A stretch of DNA of 64,000 bases. Origin: Streptomyces ferrugineus. GTDB lineage: Bacteria; Actinomycetota; Actinomycetes; Streptomycetales; Streptomycetaceae. Below the pieces are notes generated by a model. It was not told the origin of the DNA, ran no database searches, and saw nothing but the letters and a program-made list of their open reading frames with translations. Both the position numbers and the translations under genes were made by a program. Shown one piece after another: positions 9,766 through 18,231 of the stretch (its first letter is position 1; the number at the start of each line of letters is the position of its first letter). The stretch spans positions 6,758,001-6,822,000 of the forward strand of contig NZ_CP063373.1 in assembly GCF_015160855.1 (NCBI RefSeq), in the 5' to 3' direction.

Positions 9766-11078
9766 GCCGCGTCTCCGTTCAGGTGGGACAGGTGGGGATA
9801 CAGGGGGAAGGCGGAGGCCAGCTTCGCGACCCGGCCGCGCAGTTCGTCGTCGGGCCGTTCGCCCTTGAGGGCCTCGGCGATGATGTCGGCGACCTCCCGG
9901 AACTCCGGGTCGCCGAAGCCTCGGGTGGCCAGGGCCGGGGTGCCGATCCGCAGCCCGGACGACACCATCGGCGGACGCGGGTCGAAGGGCACCGCGTTGC
10001 GGTTGACGGTGATGCCGATGCGGTGCAGCCGGTCCTCGGCCTGCTGCCCGTCGAGCGCGGAGCCCCGCAGGTCGACGAGGACCAGGTGGACCTCGGTGCC
10101 GCCGGTCAGGACCGTGATGCCGGCCTCGGCCACGTCGTCGGCCAGCAGCCGTCCGGCGAGGATGCGGGCGCCGTACAGCGTGCGCTGCTGGCGCTCCTTG
10201 AACTCCTCCCCCGCCGCCACCTTGAAGGCCACCGCCTTCGCCGCGATGACATGCTCCAGCGGGCCACCCTGCTGACCTGGGAAGACGGCCGAGTTGATCT
10301 TCTTGGCGAGGTCGGCGCGGCTGAGGATCACACCGCCGCGCGGGCCGCCGAGGGTCTTGTGGGTGGTGGTCGTCACGACGTCGGCGTACGGCACTGGGCT
10401 CGGGTGCAGCCCCGCGGCCACCAGACCGGCGAAGTGCGCCATGTCCACCATCAGGTACGCGCCCACCGCGTCGGCGATCCGCCGGAACGCGGCGAAGTCC
10501 AGCCGCCGGGGGTAGGCCGACCAGCCGGCGACGATCATCTTCGGCCGGTGCGCGAGCGCGAGCTGCTCGACCTCGTCCATGTCGATGCGCATGTCCGACT
10601 CGCGCACGTGGTAGGGCAAGACGTTGTACAGCTTGCCGGAGAAGTTGACGCGCATGCCGTGGGTCAGGTGGCCGCCGTGCGCCAGGTCGAGGCCGAGGAT
10701 CGTGTCGCCGGGCCTCAGCAGCGCGAACATCGCGGCGGCGTTGGCCTGGGCGCCCGAGTGGGGCTGTACGTTCGCGGCCTCGGCGCCGAACAGTTCCTTC
10801 ACCCGGGCGATGGCCAACTGCTCCACGACGTCGACGTGTTCGCAGCCGCCGTAGTAGCGGCGTCCCGGGTAGCCCTCGGCGTACTTATTGGTGAGGACCG
10901 AGCCCTGGGCCTCCATCACGGCGGCCGGGGCGAAGTTCTCCGAGGCGATCATCTCGAGCGTGGACTGTTGGCGATGCAGTTCGGCCGCCACCGCGGCGGC
11001 GACGTCCGGGTCGAGCTCGCCCAGCGGGAGGGAGAGGGCGGACGAGGCGAGTGTGCTGGTCGACGGGCTGGTTGCCAT
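9762..11078 (-). CDS. glyA: serine hydroxymethyltransferase
   Basis: This 438-residue PLP enzyme interconverts glycine plus 5,10-methylene-THF and serine plus THF. It is the first gene of the sarcosine operon and uses both products of sarcosine oxidase. The PLP lysine is K241 in [14 protein letters not shown], and other SHMT signatures include ASENFAP and [11 protein letters not shown]. The extra N-terminal 15 residues are poorly conserved. The upstream region (11079-11150) is AT-rich for this genome (TTTAATATATCAG on the coding strand) and probably holds the operon promoter. The GntR regulator expected nearby is only a relic. Confidence 0.95.
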   Translation of the reverse strand: MATSPSTSTLASSALSLPLGELDPDVAAAVAAELHRQQSTLEMIASENFAPAAVMEAQGSVLTNKYAEGYPGRRYYGGCEHVDVVEQLAIARVKELFGAEAANVQPHSGAQANAAAMFALLRPGDTILGLDLAHGGHLTHGMRVNFSGKLYNVLPYHVRESDMRIDMDEVEQLALAHRPKMIVAGWSAYPRRLDFAAFRRIADAVGAYLMVDMAHFAGLVAAGLHPSPVPYADVVTTTTHKTLGGPRGGVILSRADLAKKINSAVFPGQQGGPLEHVIAAKAVAFKVAAGEEFKERQQRTLYGARILAGRLLADDVAEAGITVLTGGTEVHLVLVDLRGSALDGQQAEDRLHRIGITVNRNAVPFDPRPPMVSSGLRIGTPALATRGFGDPEFREVADIIAEALKGERPDDELRGRVAKLASAFPLYPHLSHLNGDAA

Positions 11079-11253
11079 CTGTGCACCATCCTGGGGGCCA
11101 ACTAATGCGCAACTGATATATTAAACTCTGCGGTACGATATGGGAGCTCGTGGGACAGGTCAAGGGGGCGTCCATGGAGCGGCCGGCGATCGAGCCCGGG
11201 GGCGAGGAACCACGCCTCGGCGTCGGGCCGCGGACCGGGCGCCCCTGAGCGCG

Positions 11254-11600
11254 CTACGCCGCCGCGCACAACTCGCATCGGGAGGACATCGGGAGGACAC
11301 CCTCGTCCGCCACGACAGCCTGGCCACGCGCATCTGGTGCCTGTTCATCGACCGCCTGTCCGACATGGCGGGCCATTCGCGAAGCCATCCGAGACGCGGC
11401 GGTGGTCCACAGCTGCGGGTCGGCGTCGTCCTCGGGGAGCTGGGCGATCATGTACCGGACACAGCGTTCGTTCTTGACCCGCCACAGGCGGGCCGCCTCG
11501 TTGCCGTCGGCGTTGAGCAGCGCGTCGAAGACGGCGGTGTCCTCGTTGGTGATGGTGTCGAAGGCCTGGCTGTAGTCCATGTCCAGGACCGTGGCGAACA
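11254..11600 (-). pseudogene. relic of a GntR/FadR-type regulator (FCD domain only)
   Basis: The - strand encodes about 100 residues resembling the last helices of an FCD ligand domain (...FDTITNEDTAVFDALLNADG..., then NEAARLWRVKNERCVRYMI). The N-terminal HTH is absent, and upstream the frame runs into unrelated sequence. It lies directly upstream of glyA on the same strand. FCD-type GntR proteins commonly control glycine betaine/sarcosine genes, so this may be the lost regulator of the adjacent operon. That link is inference. Confidence 0.55.
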
Positions 11601-11620
11601 TGCGCAGACGGGCAGTGGCC

Positions 11621-11750
11621 CCCACCGTCCTCGTCGACGTCCCCGAGGGCGCCGAGGTGGCCCGCGAGTCAACTCCCACCTCGTACTCGCCGGTGAAGTC
11701 CCCTGGGGCGGCTTCAAGGGCTCCGGCTACGGCCGCGACCTGTCCGGTGG
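11621..11750 (+). pseudogene. relic of an aldehyde dehydrogenase C-terminus with an internal deletion
   Basis: The + strand encodes PTVLVDVPEGAEVARE (11621-11668) in one frame and VNSHLVLAGEVPWGGFKGSG (from 11668) in another. These are the two conserved blocks that flank about 80-90 residues in gamma-aminobutyraldehyde or betaine-aldehyde dehydrogenases (PPTVL..., then INxH...E.P.GGFK.SGYG.DLS). The join at 11668 is therefore an out-of-frame deletion. It abuts the GntR relic and the aminotransferase gene. Confidence 0.65.
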
Positions 11751-11802
11751 GGCATGCATGCCGTACACGCCGCCGGGCCCCGGGCCCTTCGGATGTGCGG
11801 CG

Positions 11803-14439
11803 TCAGTGGGAGTGGCCGAGTTGGGTGAGGGCCAGGTCGAGCATGTCGGCGAAGAAGTCGGCCGCGGTGGTGTCGATGCACAGCGGTGGCTTGATCTTGA
11901 GGATGTTGAGGTGGTCCCCGGTGGGTTGGACGATCACGCCGAGGTCGAGCATGCGGTCGCAGAGTTCGGCGGTCTCTTCTGTGGCGGGTTCCAGGTGAAC
12001 GCGGTCCCGGACGAGTTCGAGGCCGAGGTAGAGGCCCGAGCCGTGGACGGCGCCGATGATGCCGTAGCGGTCGGCCAGTGCCTCCAGCCGGCTTTTCAGA
12101 TGGCCGCCGACGCGCACCGCGTTGCCCTGGAGGTCTTCGTCGCGCAGGGCGTCCAGGACGGTGAGGCCCACGATGCTGGAGACGGGGCTGCCGCCGGTGG
12201 AGGAGAAGAAGTAGCCCTGGTCGCGGTACCGGTCCGCGACCGCCTTGGACGTGATGACGGCGCCGAGGGGGTGTCCGTTGCCCATGGCCTTGGCGACACA
12301 GACGATGTCGGGGACGACCTGCTGCTGCTCGAAGCCCCAGAACCAGTGTCCCAGGCGGCCGTATCCGACCTGGACCTCGTCGGCGACGGCCAGGCCGCCG
12401 TGACGCCGTACCGCCGCGTACACCTGGGCGAGATAGCCGTCGGGAAGGGCGACCCCTCCGGCGTTGCCGTAGAAGGTCTCGCCGATGAATGCTCCCGCCG
12501 GGCGGCCTGCCGTGGCCAGTTCGTCGATCACCGCGACGGCCTCGGGTGCGTAGTGCACGGCATCCGGCCCGCGGTGGCGGCCGCGGTAGGAGTTGGGCGA
12601 GTCCACGGTGTGCACCCAGCTCGGGCGGGTGGCCAGGGCGTTCGGGTTGTCCTGGAGCGAGGTGGAGACCGCGTCGGAGGCGTACGTCCAGCCGTGGTAC
12701 GCCTCGCGCAGCGCGACGACGTCGGGCCGGCCGGAGGCCCCGATGGCCAGGCGAAGGCCCAGATCCACCGCTTCCGAACCGGAGTTGACCAGGAACACCG
12801 TGTCAAGAGGGTCGGGGAGGAGAGAGGCGAGGCGCTCGGTGAACTCCACCACGGAGGCGTAGTGGAAGCGCGAGTTGGTGTTGAGCCGCCGCAACTGCCG
12901 GGAGACCGCCTGCTCGACGCGGGGGTGGGCGTGGCCGAGTGGGGTGACGTTGTTGACGATGTCGAGGTACGACCGTCCGTCGGTGGACAGCAGATGGTGG
13001 CGCCAACCACGTTCGATACGCGGAGGGTTGGCGTAGTAGTGCTCCTGCACGGTGGCGAACGCGGCGTCACGCCGGTCGAGCAGGTCCCTCTCGTGCGTAC
13101 GGTCGGAGTCGGCCGGGAGGCCGAGGAGTGGGGCGGGGTCGGCGGTGAGCGCGAGCCAGCCGGCGGCGTACTCGGGACGGACCAGGCGCGGGGCAGCGGG
13201 GACGTCGGCGTCGCGCAGCGTGACGCGGACCGAGGCACCGGAGCCGAGGTGGATGATGTCCTCGCCCGCCTGCACCGTCGCACCGGCGGTGACCACGGGC
13301 CGGCCCGCGCGGGGGAAGGACAGCGACAGCACCTGCGCGCCGTAGGTGAGTTCCACATGGCGCGGTCCCGCGGCGAGGACCTTCCCCGCGGCGGGCGCCT
13401 GCACCACGGCATCCCGGCCGAGCCAAAGGTCGATCCCGGTGGGCACCGTGGCGGTGGACACCGCCGACAGCGCCGCTGTCCGAGTGAGTCGCGCATGGGC
13501 GTACCGGGTGGCGACGGCGGCCGCTCCGTCCGCGAGCGCGGAGGTCACCAGCCGGGCCTCGGTGCCGGCGTCCGTCCAGGCTCCGTGGTCCATGGAATCG
13601 GCGTCGGTGGACAGGTCGAGGAGGGCGATGTCGTCGGCGACGAGGTCCCGCAGGAGAGGACGCAGCGGTGCGTCGGCGCGCGCGGTCCGGGCGGGCATGT
13701 CGGCCATGCCGGTAGCGTCCCTGATGAGGCGGGTCATCACCGGCAGGGGCAGCCTGGTGGCCTGTTCGAATATGCGCCATTCGCGGTCGAGCGCGGCCTT
13801 GGCGTAGACGTTGTCCTCGTCGATGGCGGCCTGGTGCCGCCCGCTGGCCACCAGGACGGCGGCACGCAGGACCACGAGCGGCCACACCGCCTCGGCCTCC
13901 TCGGCGGAGAGCGGCCGAACGGCGTGGAAGGCGCGGACGGCCGGCAGCACGTGGTGAGGCTCGATGCCGTCGTGGTGGAGCATCGAGGACAGTGACACGG
14001 CGAGTTCGCCGACCGCCCAGCTCGTGGTCACGTCACCGAAGTCGATGACCCCGTCCGGCATGGGCGGACGGCTGTCGGGAGAGCGGACCAGATTGTCGTC
14101 CGTGAGGTCCAGGTGCACGGCCTGCGACGGCAGGGCGGCGGCGAGCTTGTGGACATGTGCCCAGGCCTCGGCGGTCGCGGTCTGGACGGCGCTGCGCCGG
14201 TCGGGTTCGGCGATGTGCCGGGCGAGCTTGGCGACGACGCGATCGGCGTGCTGCGGGTCCCACTGGAGCACGCGGTCGAGGCCCGGATGCCGGAAGTCGC
14301 GCAGGGCGGTGCTGACCTTTCCGGCGATCGTGCCCATGCCCGCCACGGTGCCGGGAGACAGGTGTCGTGGGCCCGAGAGCGTGCCGCCGGGCAGGTGGCG
14401 CAGCAGGCGCGCGACGGCCGGACCGTTCTCGGTGTCCAC
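11803..14439 (-). CDS. kinase (C-lobe) / M23-like / class III aminotransferase fusion, truncated at the 5' end
   Basis: This reading frame of 878 residues starts at a GTG inside a phosphotransferase domain. Residues 1-240 are an APH-type C-lobe with the catalytic loop HLDLTDDNL and Mg-binding IDFGD. Residues 330-410 resemble a duplicated-hybrid-motif (M23-like) fold. Residues 440-878 are a complete class III PLP enzyme, with the Schiff-base lysine in CVAKAMGNGHPLG and the Asp in VADEVQVGYG. Related fused proteins pair a kinase with an aminotransferase-like phospho-lyase acting on amino alcohols. The N-lobe with its ATP lysine is missing (see the adjacent pseudogene), so kinase activity is doubtful while the PLP part looks intact. 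An Lrp gene lies directly upstream. Confidence 0.8.
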   Translation of the reverse strand: MDTENGPAVARLLRHLPGGTLSGPRHLSPGTVAGMGTIAGKVSTALRDFRHPGLDRVLQWDPQHADRVVAKLARHIAEPDRRSAVQTATAEAWAHVHKLAAALPSQAVHLDLTDDNLVRSPDSRPPMPDGVIDFGDVTTSWAVGELAVSLSSMLHHDGIEPHHVLPAVRAFHAVRPLSAEEAEAVWPLVVLRAAVLVASGRHQAAIDEDNVYAKAALDREWRIFEQATRLPLPVMTRLIRDATGMADMPARTARADAPLRPLLRDLVADDIALLDLSTDADSMDHGAWTDAGTEARLVTSALADGAAAVATRYAHARLTRTAALSAVSTATVPTGIDLWLGRDAVVQAPAAGKVLAAGPRHVELTYGAQVLSLSFPRAGRPVVTAGATVQAGEDIIHLGSGASVRVTLRDADVPAAPRLVRPEYAAGWLALTADPAPLLGLPADSDRTHERDLLDRRDAAFATVQEHYYANPPRIERGWRHHLLSTDGRSYLDIVNNVTPLGHAHPRVEQAVSRQLRRLNTNSRFHYASVVEFTERLASLLPDPLDTVFLVNSGSEAVDLGLRLAIGASGRPDVVALREAYHGWTYASDAVSTSLQDNPNALATRPSWVHTVDSPNSYRGRHRGPDAVHYAPEAVAVIDELATAGRPAGAFIGETFYGNAGGVALPDGYLAQVYAAVRRHGGLAVADEVQVGYGRLGHWFWGFEQQQVVPDIVCVAKAMGNGHPLGAVITSKAVADRYRDQGYFFSSTGGSPVSSIVGLTVLDALRDEDLQGNAVRVGGHLKSRLEALADRYGIIGAVHGSGLYLGLELVRDRVHLEPATEETAELCDRMLDLGVIVQPTGDHLNILKIKPPLCIDTTAADFFADMLDLALTQLGHSH

Positions 14440-14642
14440 CGTCGTGCGCCGCGGGGAGCCGTCGGGGCGTCGTCGGCGTGCAGCAGGAAGTTGGCGTCCT
14501 GCTGGCTGCCCAGCGCCCGCGCGCGAGCAGAGATGCCGAGGTGTTCGGCAGCGATGAGCTCAGCCTCGGCCGGCGCCATGCGGGGTGCGGGAAGGGCGTC
14601 CTCGGTGAAGAAGTCGATCGTGCGGTGCTCGTCGGGCAGCAT
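14440..14642 (-). pseudogene. detached 5' end of the kinase-aminotransferase fusion gene
   Basis: ATG 14642 has a good ribosome site (GAGGAA) and encodes MLPDEHRTIDFFTEDALP..., then GSQQDANFLLHADDA, the start of an APH-like N-lobe. The downstream frame resumes with DGSPRRTTVDTENGPAV. Between LLHADD and RLLRHLPG the family normally has roughly 60 more residues, including the ATP-binding lysine strand. The join near 14455-14472 lies in GACG-rich sequence, so an out-of-frame deletion between short repeats is likely. An upstream ATG at 14684 is an alternative start. Confidence 0.65.
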
Positions 14643-14694
14643 GCGGGGTTCCTCGGCTGGTGCGGGCAAACAGGGCTCGGACACTCGGGACGCC

Positions 14695-15135
14695 TCAGTC
14701 GACGTGCCACAGGAAGCGGTGCGTGTGAATCGCGAAGTAGGGGAAGTTCTCCACGGATGCGACGCCCTCGACGGGCCGCACGATGTCGTTGATGAAGTCC
14801 AGAAGATCCCGGGGCTGAGGGCACACCACCTCCGCGAAAAGGTCGAAGCCGCCGGCCGTCAGGACCGTGTAGACGACTTCGTCGTGCCGGGACAGTTCAT
14901 CGGCGACCGCCCGGGGATCGCCGTCGATGCGCAAGCCCAGGAGTGCCATCGTCTGCCGGCCCATGGTCATCGGGTCGGTCACTCCGACGACCTGGACCGC
15001 CTTGGAGTCGATCAGCCGCTGCAGCCGGAGCCTCGCGGCCGAGGGTGACAACCCCACCTTCGGACCCAGATCGGCGTAAGGGATCCGGCCGTCGGCCTGC
15101 AGCTCCCGCAGGATGGCCCGGTCGATGTCGTCCAT
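14695..15135 (-). CDS. Lrp/AsnC-family regulator
   Basis: This 146-residue protein has an N-terminal HTH (MDDIDRAILRELQADGRIPY, with PSAARLRLQRL as recognition helix) and a C-terminal RAM effector domain (residues 65-140). Such proteins sense amino acids and regulate transport and catabolism genes. It precedes the aminotransferase fusion by about 53 bp on the same strand and probably controls it. ATG 15135 has the ribosome site GGAGAGAGG. Two similar palindromes upstream are probable autoregulatory sites. Confidence 0.92.
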   Translation of the reverse strand: MDDIDRAILRELQADGRIPYADLGPKVGLSPSAARLRLQRLIDSKAVQVVGVTDPMTMGRQTMALLGLRIDGDPRAVADELSRHDEVVYTVLTAGGFDLFAEVVCPQPRDLLDFINDIVRPVEGVASVENFPYFAIHTHRFLWHVD

Positions 15136-15172
15136 GCGGCACCTCTCTCCTGCGTGAACGGCAGGTCATTGC

Positions 15173-15216
15173 GCTTGTTTCAAGCACGATGCCCCATTGA
15201 TGTGCTCGATTCAAGC
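15173..15216. promoter_or_regulatory. tandem Lrp-type operators, 31 bp apart
   Basis: GCTTGTTTCAAGC (15173-15185) is a perfect 5-3-5 palindrome, and GCTCGATTCAAGC (15204-15216) is the same site with one mismatch. Their centres are 31 bp apart, about three helical turns, which suits binding of two dimers of one octamer. Both lie 38-81 bp upstream of the lrp ATG. Confidence 0.65.
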
Positions 15217-15296
15217 GTGAGGACGATGGAATCAATCGAATCGGGTGACGGTTTCCGTGAGCGTTCCAGAGCCCTGACGTTGCCTTGGAGGTGGGC

Positions 15297-15507
15297 TCAG
15301 GAGTCCGCGAGGAGGCTGTCGTCCAGGAACTCCCGTACGTGGCGCATGACTTGCGCCCGGTCCGGGTCGACCGGCCGGAACTCGCCCCTCGATCCCCCCT
15401 AGGAGATGGCCGCTGCTCATCCCGACCTCACGGCCGAGCGCCGCCATGGTGAGCTGCTCCAGTCCGCGCTCGGCGATCATCTCCATGGCGGCGGCGAGCA
15501 CGCGAGG
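15297..15507 (-). pseudogene. relic of a TetR-family regulator with a large internal deletion
   Basis: The - strand encodes a typical TetR N-terminus (LAAAMEMIAERGLEQLTMAA, then LGREVGMSSGHLL). It then jumps to another frame that reads EFRPVDPDRAQVMRHVREFL and a stop, a plausible C-terminal end. The YYHF segment and the ligand domain (about 130 residues) are missing. It lies downstream of the peptide transporter genes on the same strand. Confidence 0.6.
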
Positions 15508-15547
15508 CCCAGGCCCTCAGCGCCACACCGCACCGCGTCCGGTCGGT

Positions 15548-16372
15548 TCACACCGTGGCCGGCTCGTCGTCGAGGTGGAACCTCGGGTCACCCGGTACGG
15601 ACGCGAGGAGTTGAGCGGTGTACGGGTGGTTCGGCGCGGCAAAGGTGGCTCCGGTCGGGCCGAGCTCGACGAGGTCCCCGTGCAGCAGGACCGCGACCGT
15701 GTCGCTGACGTGCCGGACGACGGCCAGGTCGTGCGAGATGAACAGCATCGTCAGTGAGAGCCGACGGCGCAGATCGGCGAGCAGGTTGAGGATCTCGGCC
15801 TGGGTCGTCAGGTCCAGGGCCGAGGTGATCTCGTCGGCGATGACGAACCGGGGACGCGGCGCTAGGGCCCGTGCGATCGCCAGCCGCTGCCGTTGGCCGC
15901 CGGAGAACTCGTGCGGGTAGCGGTCCATGGTGTCCGGGTCGAGGCTCACCTGGCCGAGCAGCTCGGCGATCCGGGTCCGGACCGGTTTGACCCTGGCCCG
16001 GATCGGATCGAGTGCTTCGGCGAGTGACTGCGCGACGGTGCGCCGCGGGTCGAACGAGGAGTACGGGTCCTGCGGGATCATCTGGACCGTCGCGGCTCCC
16101 GCCCGTCCGCGCGAGGTGCGCAGCGGGGCGTCGTCCACGAGGATCCGGCCGCTCGACGGCCTGTGGACGCCGACGAGTGTCCGGGCCAGCGTCGTCTTGC
16201 CCGAACCGGACTCGCCGACGAGTGCGAGAGTGGTGCCCCGGGGGATGTCGAACGAGACTCCCTTGAGCACCCTGCGGGCCGCGGCGCCGTTGCCGAGCTC
16301 GACGGTGAGGTCCTCGACGCGCAGCAGCGGGGCGGCCGCCTGCGGGTCCGGTGCGGTTGCGGTGGCGGACAT
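15548..16372 (-). CDS. oligopeptide/nickel-type ABC transporter ATPase (DppF-like)
   Basis: This 274-residue ATPase energises a peptide-class importer at the inner face of the membrane. Walker A is GESGSGKTT (about residues 46-54), the signature is FSGGQRQRLAIARAL, Walker B is FVIADEITSALD, and the switch His is in LFISHD. The DppD/F-specific C-terminal motif HPYTAQLL is present. The start ATG 16372 shares one base with the stop of the permease-ATPase fusion (TGATG). It is the last gene of a five-gene operon. Confidence 0.9.
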   Translation of the reverse strand: MSATATAPDPQAAAPLLRVEDLTVELGNGAAARRVLKGVSFDIPRGTTLALVGESGSGKTTLARTLVGVHRPSSGRILVDDAPLRTSRGRAGAATVQMIPQDPYSSFDPRRTVAQSLAEALDPIRARVKPVRTRIAELLGQVSLDPDTMDRYPHEFSGGQRQRLAIARALAPRPRFVIADEITSALDLTTQAEILNLLADLRRRLSLTMLFISHDLAVVRHVSDTVAVLLHGDLVELGPTGATFAAPNHPYTAQLLASVPGDPRFHLDDEPATV

Positions 16373-18231
16373 CAGCGGCTCCCTTCCGCGGCCCGGGTTG
16401 GGCGGTCCGCGGTTTTGTCGGCAAGGTCGTCCGGCGGCGCCCCGTTCGGCTGCGCCGCATGCGCGTCGGCCGTCCACCGGACCGCGCTGAGGGTTCCACC
16501 GGCCTCGGCCGCGGCGGGCGTCGCCGCGAGCAGCGCGCGGGTGTACGGGTGGGTGACCGTCCCCCGGCGCAGGTCGTCGCCCGTCGTCCGGTCGACGACC
16601 CGGCCGCCGTGGAGCACCAGGACCGTGTCACAGAGCACGCCGACCACGCCGATGTCGTGCGAGATGAACAGCATCGCCGTACCGTGCTCGCGGTTGATGC
16701 GCCGGAACTGCCGCAGCACCTCCGCCTGGACGGTGACGTCGAGGGCGGTCGTCGGTTCGTCGGCGATGAGCAGGCGCGGGTTCGTCGTCATCGCGGAGGC
16801 GATCGAGGCGCGCTGGAGCATGCCGCCGCTCAGCTCGTGCGGGTGCTGGCGCAGCCGCCGCTCCGGCTCGGTGACGTGGATGTCGGCCAGGGCGCGGCCC
16901 ATGTCCTGCGCGGCCTGGCGCCGGGGCGTCCCCAGATGCACCCTGGCCACCTCGGTGAGCTGGGTGCCGAGCCGCAGCGCGGGGTTGAACGTGCCGATCG
17001 GGTCCTGGTAGACGATGCCGATCTCGGTCGCGAGGCGCCGCTCCGGCGGTGTGCCGAGCAGGTCGAGGTCGCCGAGGGCGAGGCGCGACGCGTTCGCCCG
17101 CACGCCCTCGGGGAGCAGGCCCGCGACCGCCATGGCGATGGTGGACTTGCCCGAGCCCGACTCCCCGACGAGGCCGACGATCTGGCCGGCCCCGATGGTG
17201 AACGACACGTCGTCGACGAGTGTCCGGTCACCGGCCCGCACGGTCAGCCCGGCGACGGTCAGCAGGCCGTCCGGCTCCGTGCCGGCCGCTGCCCCCGCAC
17301 CGCCCGACGCCGAAGACGCCTGCACCGCGTCGTCCTGTGCCGGGGCGGCCGGTCCCGCCGCGTCCGCCGTGTCCGCCGTCTTGGCCGGTGCGGGCGCTGT
17401 GCCACGGGTTCGCGGGTCGACGAGTGAGGCCACGCCGTCTCCGAGGAGCATGGCGCCCACACCTGTGACGATGAGCATGATCGACGGGGCGAGGACGATC
17501 GACGGCTGGGCGAAGATCGACGGCAGCGCCTCGTTGAGCAGCCGGCCCCAGTCGTACTGCGGGTTCTGCACACCGAGGCCGACGAAAGACAGACTGCTGA
17601 TGTCGAGCAGGGACAGGGTGAAGCTCGAACTGAGGAGCACCAGCAGCGGCCCGCTGATGTTCGGCAGGACATGTCGGCCCAGGATGCGCAGGCCGGGGAC
17701 GCCGAGCAGGCGCGCGGTGAGGACGTAGTCCTTGTCCGCGACGGTGGCGGCGAGATTCGCCGTCAGCCGTGCGAACCCGGGGACGCCGGCGACGGCGATC
17801 GCGACGATCGCGGACACCGTGCCCGGTCCGAGCACCGCCGCGATGACGAGGGCGAGCACGAGCGAGGGAAAAGCCACCGCCGAGTCGATGAGCCGCAGAC
17901 AGGTCTCGCGCAGCCACCCGGGTGCCAGGTGGACCAGCGCGCCGATCGCGACGCCGGCGACGAACGAGGTGGCGGTGGCGGCGGCGGCCATGAGCAGGGT
18001 GAGCCGGGTCGCGACGAGCGCCCGGGCGAGGACGTCACGGCCGAAGGCGTCGGTGCCGAGGAGATGCTCGGCGCCGGGCCCCAGCCGGGCGTCGCCGGTG
18101 AGGGTCTCGGCGGAGTCGCTCAGCAGCGGCGGGGCCACGACGGCCACGACGAGGAGCAGTCCGAGGATCACGGCGCCGGACAGCAGCGACGGGTTGCGGC
18201 GCCGTCGGCGCACGGTCGCTTCAGTGGCCAC
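16372..18231 (-). CDS. DppC permease fused to DppD ATPase
   Basis: This 619-residue protein joins two usually separate subunits. Residues 1-285 are a DppC-type permease with an N-terminal membrane segment, the LLGTDAFGRDVLARAL motif, and five further membrane spans. An Ala/Pro/Thr/Asp-rich linker covers about 286-325. Residues 326-619 are an ATPase with Walker A GESGSGKST, signature LSGGMLQRASIASAM and Walker B LLIADEPTTALD. The transporter then needs only DppB, DppF and the binding protein, all adjacent. The start overlaps dppB by 11 nt. Confidence 0.9.
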   Translation of the reverse strand: MATEATVRRRRRNPSLLSGAVILGLLLVVAVVAPPLLSDSAETLTGDARLGPGAEHLLGTDAFGRDVLARALVATRLTLLMAAAATATSFVAGVAIGALVHLAPGWLRETCLRLIDSAVAFPSLVLALVIAAVLGPGTVSAIVAIAVAGVPGFARLTANLAATVADKDYVLTARLLGVPGLRILGRHVLPNISGPLLVLLSSSFTLSLLDISSLSFVGLGVQNPQYDWGRLLNEALPSIFAQPSIVLAPSIMLIVTGVGAMLLGDGVASLVDPRTRGTAPAPAKTADTADAAGPAAPAQDDAVQASSASGGAGAAAGTEPDGLLTVAGLTVRAGDRTLVDDVSFTIGAGQIVGLVGESGSGKSTIAMAVAGLLPEGVRANASRLALGDLDLLGTPPERRLATEIGIVYQDPIGTFNPALRLGTQLTEVARVHLGTPRRQAAQDMGRALADIHVTEPERRLRQHPHELSGGMLQRASIASAMTTNPRLLIADEPTTALDVTVQAEVLRQFRRINREHGTAMLFISHDIGVVGVLCDTVLVLHGGRVVDRTTGDDLRRGTVTHPYTRALLAATPAAAEAGGTLSAVRWTADAHAAQPNGAPPDDLADKTADRPTRAAEGSR

